Source of the DNA: Streptomyces lincolnensis
GTDB lineage: Bacteria; Actinomycetota; Actinomycetes; Streptomycetales; Streptomycetaceae
Assembly (NCBI RefSeq): GCF_021173675.1
Contig: NZ_JAIHON010000012.1
Coordinates: forward strand, 186,001-250,000
DNA: 64,000 nt
Direction: 5' to 3'
Below are positions 60,741 to 64,000 of this stretch, piece after piece (within the stretch, counting starts at the first letter, position 1; the number at the start of each line of letters is the position of its first letter). Under the pieces are notes generated by a model that had not been told where the DNA came from, ran no database searches, and saw nothing but the letters and a program-made list of their open reading frames with translations. The position numbers were made by a program, and so were the translations under genes.

Positions 60741-62426
60741 ATGGGTATGAGCCGCCCCACTCCCCTCGTCCGCCGCCTGCGTGTCGGGCTGCCGCGGCGG
60801 GCGTTCTCCCAGGTGCTGCTGATGCAGCTGGCGATCGCCGCGGGGGTCGCGGTGCTCGCGACCGGGCTGTTCCTGGCACCGCTCAGCGACCAGCTGGACG
60901 ACCAGGCGATGCGCCGTGCCCTGGCGATCGCGCAGACCACCGCGGCCCAGCCACGGCTGGCCGAGGAGGTCAAGAACACGCCTCCGCTGACCGACGGCCC
61001 CGTCCAGCGGCAGGCCGAGCAGATCCGCAGGGCCACCCACGCCGAGTACATCGTGGTCATGGACTGGCGAGGCGTGCGCTGGTCGCACCCCACCCCCAGC
61101 GAGGTCGGCAGGACCGTCTCGACCGACCCCGGCCAGGCCCTGGCCGGCGGGGAGGTCATGCAGATCGACAGTGGCACCCTGGGCCGCACCGCCCGGGGCA
61201 AGGTGCCCCTGCGCGACAGCGACGGCGAGATCGTCGGCGCGGTCTCGGTCGGTATCGCGTACGACAGCGTGCGGGCCCGGCTGATCCACGCGATCCCCGG
61301 ACTGTTCGCCTACGCCGGCGGCGCCCTCGCCGTGGGCGCGCTGGCCGCCTGGCTCATCTCCCGCCGGGTCCAGCGGCAGACCCGCGACCTGGCCTTCTCG
61401 GACATCTCAGGGCTGCTCGCCGAGCGCGAGGCGATGCTGCACGGCATCCGGGAGGGCGTCGTGGCCCTGGATCGCGCCGGTCGCGTCCGCCTGCTCAACG
61501 ACGAGGCGCAGCGGCTGCTGGGCATCGGCGACGAGGTCGTGGGCCGTTCCCCGGAGGAGGCGCTCGGCGAGGGCCGTACCGCCGACGTCCTGGCGGGTCG
61601 GGTGACGGGCACCGATCTGCTCACCGTGCGCGGCCAGCGGGTGCTGGTCGCCAACCGCATGCCCACCGACGACGGCGGCGCCGTCGCCACCCTGCGCGAC
61701 CGCACCGAGCTGGAACAGCTGGGCCGGGAACTCGACTCCACGCGCGGCCTGATCGACGCCCTGCGGGCCCAGGACCACGAGCACGCCAACCGCATGCACA
61801 CGCTCCTCGGGCTGCTCGAACTGGACATGTACGACGACGCCGTGGAGTTCGTCGGAGAGGTCGTCGGCGACCATCGCGCCACCGCGGAACAGGTCACCGA
61901 GAAGATCGAGGACCCGCTGATCGCCGCGCTGCTGGTCGGCAAGGCGACCGTCGCGGCCGAGCGCGGGGTGGCGCTGTGGGTCTCCGACCGGACCCGGCTG
62001 CCGGACCGGCTGGTCGATCCCGGCGGGCTCGTCACGATCCTCGGCAACCTGGTCGACAACGCGCTGGACGCCGCCGCGGGCACGCCGCACGCGCGCGTGG
62101 AGGTCGAACTGCGCACGGAGGGCAGCACCGCCGTGCTCAGGGTGCGCGACACCGGGCCGGGAATCCCGGTCGAGCACCGGGAGTTGATCTTCACCGAAGG
62201 GTGGTCCACGAAGAAGCCCCCGGCGCACCGGGAACGCGGCATCGGGCTCTCCCTGGTGCGCAGGCTCGCCGAGCGGCAAGGTGGCAGCGCGACGGTCGGC
62301 GAGGCGGGCGGCGGAGGCGCGGAGTTCACCGTTGTCCTGCCCGACGCCCTGGCGGAGCCGGGCCCGGAGCCCGCGCTCACCGCACCGCAGGCCGCAGGGG
62401 CCGTCACCGAGGAGGAGTCGCGATGA
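60741..62426 (+). CDS. CitA/DcuS-type sensor histidine kinase
   Basis: 561 residues. TM1 (~22-48), an extracytoplasmic Cache-like domain (~50-178; MDWRGVRWSHPTPSEVGRT and GKVPLRDSDGEIVGAVSVGI), TM2 (~180-205), a cytoplasmic PAS (~230-320), the phosphoacceptor DHEHANRMHTLLGLLEL and a HATPase with NLVDNALDAA and GIGLSLVRR. This architecture senses di- or tricarboxylates. It overlaps its response regulator (ATGA) and is convergent to a cation/acetate symporter gene, a reasonable target. Confidence 0.94.
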   Translation: MGMSRPTPLVRRLRVGLPRRAFSQVLLMQLAIAAGVAVLATGLFLAPLSDQLDDQAMRRALAIAQTTAAQPRLAEEVKNTPPLTDGPVQRQAEQIRRATHAEYIVVMDWRGVRWSHPTPSEVGRTVSTDPGQALAGGEVMQIDSGTLGRTARGKVPLRDSDGEIVGAVSVGIAYDSVRARLIHAIPGLFAYAGGALAVGALAAWLISRRVQRQTRDLAFSDISGLLAEREAMLHGIREGVVALDRAGRVRLLNDEAQRLLGIGDEVVGRSPEEALGEGRTADVLAGRVTGTDLLTVRGQRVLVANRMPTDDGGAVATLRDRTELEQLGRELDSTRGLIDALRAQDHEHANRMHTLLGLLELDMYDDAVEFVGEVVGDHRATAEQVTEKIEDPLIAALLVGKATVAAERGVALWVSDRTRLPDRLVDPGGLVTILGNLVDNALDAAAGTPHARVEVELRTEGSTAVLRVRDTGPGIPVEHRELIFTEGWSTKKPPAHRERGIGLSLVRRLAERQGGSATVGEAGGGGAEFTVVLPDALAEPGPEPALTAPQAAGAVTEEESR

Positions 62427-63103
62427 TCGAGGTCCTGGTCGTGGACGACGACACCCGGGTCGCCCGGGTCAATGCCGCCTACGTCGAGAAAGTGCCGGGC
62501 TTCCACGTGGCCGGCGAGGCGCACAGCGCGGCGCAGGCCCTGGACCGGTTGGCGACGCTGCCGCACGTGGACCTGGTCCTCATGGACCACTACCTGCCCG
62601 ACGAGACGGGCCTCTCGGTCGTCCAGGAGATGCGCCGCCGCGGCCACCAGACGGACGTGATCATGGTGACGGCCGCCCGGGACGTGACGACCGTTCAGGC
62701 GGCGATGCGGCACGGCGCCGTTCAGTACCTGGTCAAGCCCTTCGCCTTCGCGGGCCTGCGCGCCAAGCTGGAGGCGTACGCCCAGCTGCGCCGCACGATC
62801 GACGGCGGCGGGGAGGCGGAACAGGCCGAGGTGGACCGCATCTTCGGCGCGCTGTCCGCATCGTCGGAGCCCGAACTGCCCAAAGGGCACTCCCCCACCA
62901 CCGCGGAGCTCGTCCGCCGGTCCCTGATGAACGCCGACGGCCCCCTCTCGGCCCAGGAGATCGCCGAACGGACCGGCGTGAGCCGCCAGACCGCCCAGCG
63001 CTATCTGAAGCTCCTGGAACGCACGGGACGGGCCAGGCTGACCCTCAAGTACGGCGACGCGGGTCGCCCGGAACACCGTTACGTGTGGGCGACCCGCGCC
63101 TGA
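62423..63103 (+). CDS. CitB/DcuR-type response regulator
   Basis: 226 residues from ATG 62423, overlapping the kinase stop. The receiver has VVDDDTRVARVNAAYVEKV, the phospho-Asp in LVLMDHYLPDETG and Lys in YLVKPFAF. The C-terminal helix-turn-helix (LSAQEIAERTGVSRQTAQRY) is of the CitB/DcuR kind. It should regulate carboxylate uptake or metabolism together with the kinase. A weak hairpin (GGGCACGG at 63104, CCGTGCCC at 63133) follows. Confidence 0.94.
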   Translation: MIEVLVVDDDTRVARVNAAYVEKVPGFHVAGEAHSAAQALDRLATLPHVDLVLMDHYLPDETGLSVVQEMRRRGHQTDVIMVTAARDVTTVQAAMRHGAVQYLVKPFAFAGLRAKLEAYAQLRRTIDGGGEAEQAEVDRIFGALSASSEPELPKGHSPTTAELVRRSLMNADGPLSAQEIAERTGVSRQTAQRYLKLLERTGRARLTLKYGDAGRPEHRYVWATRA

Positions 63104-63237
63104 GGGCACGGCCCGTGGGGGCGGGGGAAGGAACCGTGCCCGCCTTACATACGGACGCGAACCCCGCAGATGTCAGTCCCGCCCGTCGTATGCGTCCCGC
63201 ACCGCCGTGTCTCGTACGACGACGGAGGCCTCGCCTG

Positions 63238-64000
63238 TCACACCGCTCCCGCTCCCGTCAGCGACCGCACCTCGGTCTCCGCGTGCTTGGCCTCGTCGGG
63301 CAGTTCCGCCGAGGTGACGGTGCCCAGCCAGCCGGCGACGAAGCCGAGCGGGATCGAGACGAGCCCGGGGTTCTGCAGCGGGAAGTACTGGAAGTCGACC
63401 CCGGGGAACAGTGATTCGGGGCTGCCCGACACCACCGGAGACAGCACCACGAGCAGCACCGCCGGAACCAGTCCGCCGTACACCGACCACACGGCACCGC
63501 GTGTCGTGAACCCGCGCCAGAACAGCGAGTAGAGCAGCACCGGCAGATTGGCGGACGCGGCGACGGCGAAGGCCAGGCCCACGAGGAACGCGACGTTGAG
63601 ATCCCGTGCCAGCAGGCCGAGGGCGATCGCCACCACCCCGATGCCGACCGCCGCGGTACGGGCCACCGCGACCTCGCTGCGCGGCTTGGCGCGCCGACGG
63701 CGCAAGGAGGCGTAGAGGTCATGGGCCACGGACGCCGAGGAGGCGAGCGTGATCCCGGCGACCACCGCGAGGATCGTCGCGAAGGCCACGGCGGCGACGA
63801 TCGCGAACAGAACCGTTCCTCCGGTGGAGCCCGCGCCCCCGCCGAGATCGAGCGCCAGCAGCGGAACCGCCGTGTTCCCCGCCGCGTTCGACCCGCGTAC
63901 GGCATCCGGTCCCACGATGGCCGCCGCGCCGAACCCGAGGACGATCGTCATCAGGTAGAAGCCACCGATGAGCCCGATCGCCCAGACGACCGAACGCCGT
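63238..64000 (-). CDS. Cation/acetate symporter (ActP-like, SSS family), C-terminal part
   Basis: Sodium:solute symporter family protein truncated by the window end: the frame stays open to base 64000 (RSVVWAIGLIGGFYLMTIVL reads through). At least 254 residues with about six transmembrane helices are visible, including VAAVAFATILAVVAGITLAS and the loop SVAHDLYASLRRRRAKPRSE characteristic of ActP. It imports acetate or short monocarboxylates with a cation. A CitAB-type system is convergent to it. The 134-bp gap to the regulator gene holds only a weak hairpin. Confidence 0.92.
   Translation of the reverse strand, partial: RRSVVWAIGLIGGFYLMTIVLGFGAAAIVGPDAVRGSNAAGNTAVPLLALDLGGGAGSTGGTVLFAIVAAVAFATILAVVAGITLASSASVAHDLYASLRRRRAKPRSEVAVARTAAVGIGVVAIALGLLARDLNVAFLVGLAFAVAASANLPVLLYSLFWRGFTTRGAVWSVYGGLVPAVLLVVLSPVVSGSPESLFPGVDFQYFPLQNPGLVSIPLGFVAGWLGTVTSAELPDEAKHAETEVRSLTGAGAV

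Noticed and set aside
63104..63140. Hairpin GGGCACGG / CCGTGCCC after the CitB-type regulator gene
   Set aside because: An 8-bp stem with a 21-nt loop is weak, so it is mentioned only in the gene entry.

Overview
The window is a high-GC actinobacterial chromosome segment, almost certainly Streptomyces. Third codon positions are strongly G/C, GTG and TTG starts are common, and a conserved Streptomyces gene set is present: cutRS, sepH, dut, topoisomerase IV parC, ptsH with a DasR-type operator, DUF3710/DUF4193/DUF5998 genes and a c-di-AMP riboswitch before a secreted M23 peptidase. No rRNA, tRNA, insertion sequence or CRISPR array was seen.

Left end (1-13.4 kb) is accessory and biosynthetic. 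A truncated GMC oxidoreductase is coupled to a VioB/RebD-like ferritin-fold enzyme. It faces a minus-strand operon encoding a Cys-tailed protein, a histidine kinase and a LuxR-type response regulator. From 5205 to 13350 runs a tight plus-strand cluster: stand-alone adenylation enzyme, carrier protein, ectoine-synthase-like cyclase, acyl-CoA-dehydrogenase-like oxidase, transglutaminase-like protein, pseudouridine-phosphate-glycosidase-like C-glycosynthase, HAD phosphatase, MFS exporter and a maleate isomerase/Asp-Glu racemase-like protein. This set fits the published logic of showdomycin biosynthesis: carrier-bound glutamine is cyclised and oxidised to 2-aminopyrrole-5-carboxylate, released, C-ribosylated, dephosphorylated, and autoxidised to a maleimide. 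I infer a showdomycin or close aminopyrrole/maleimide C-nucleoside cluster. A 0.7 kb non-coding stretch with a decayed type I PKS acyltransferase fragment separates it from the core chromosome.

The core block (14-31 kb) opens with an RNA (uracil-5) methyltransferase and a potassium-related group: a KimA-like permease, a 31-residue membrane protein, two TrkA proteins and KdpDE without KdpFABC. DUF3159 and OB-fold genes, an orphan ABC ATPase, DUF3710, dut, a thioesterase, DUF3093, DUF4193 and cutSR follow.

From 31 to 48 kb come an inositol-monophosphatase family enzyme, coproporphyrin ferrochelatase, an MFS protein, an FAD-linked oxidase, SepH, a sulfurtransferase, a VOC protein, thymidine kinase, a phosphodiesterase, DUF5998, a GNAT/acyl-CoA-synthetase-like lysine acetyltransferase, HPr, a GntR/FCD regulator and the riboswitch-controlled M23 peptidase.

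From 48 to 64 kb come an M16 peptidase pair (one active-site-positive, one degenerate), ParC, a G3E GTPase, a DUF6082 protein, an internally duplicated small protein, divergent citrate synthases (one with an N-terminal DNA-binding domain) sharing an AT-rich repeat-bearing promoter, an iron-box-controlled sucrase/ferredoxin-like protein, a CitAB-type two-component pair and the 3' part of a cation/acetate symporter. Rho-independent-type hairpins separate many of these units.
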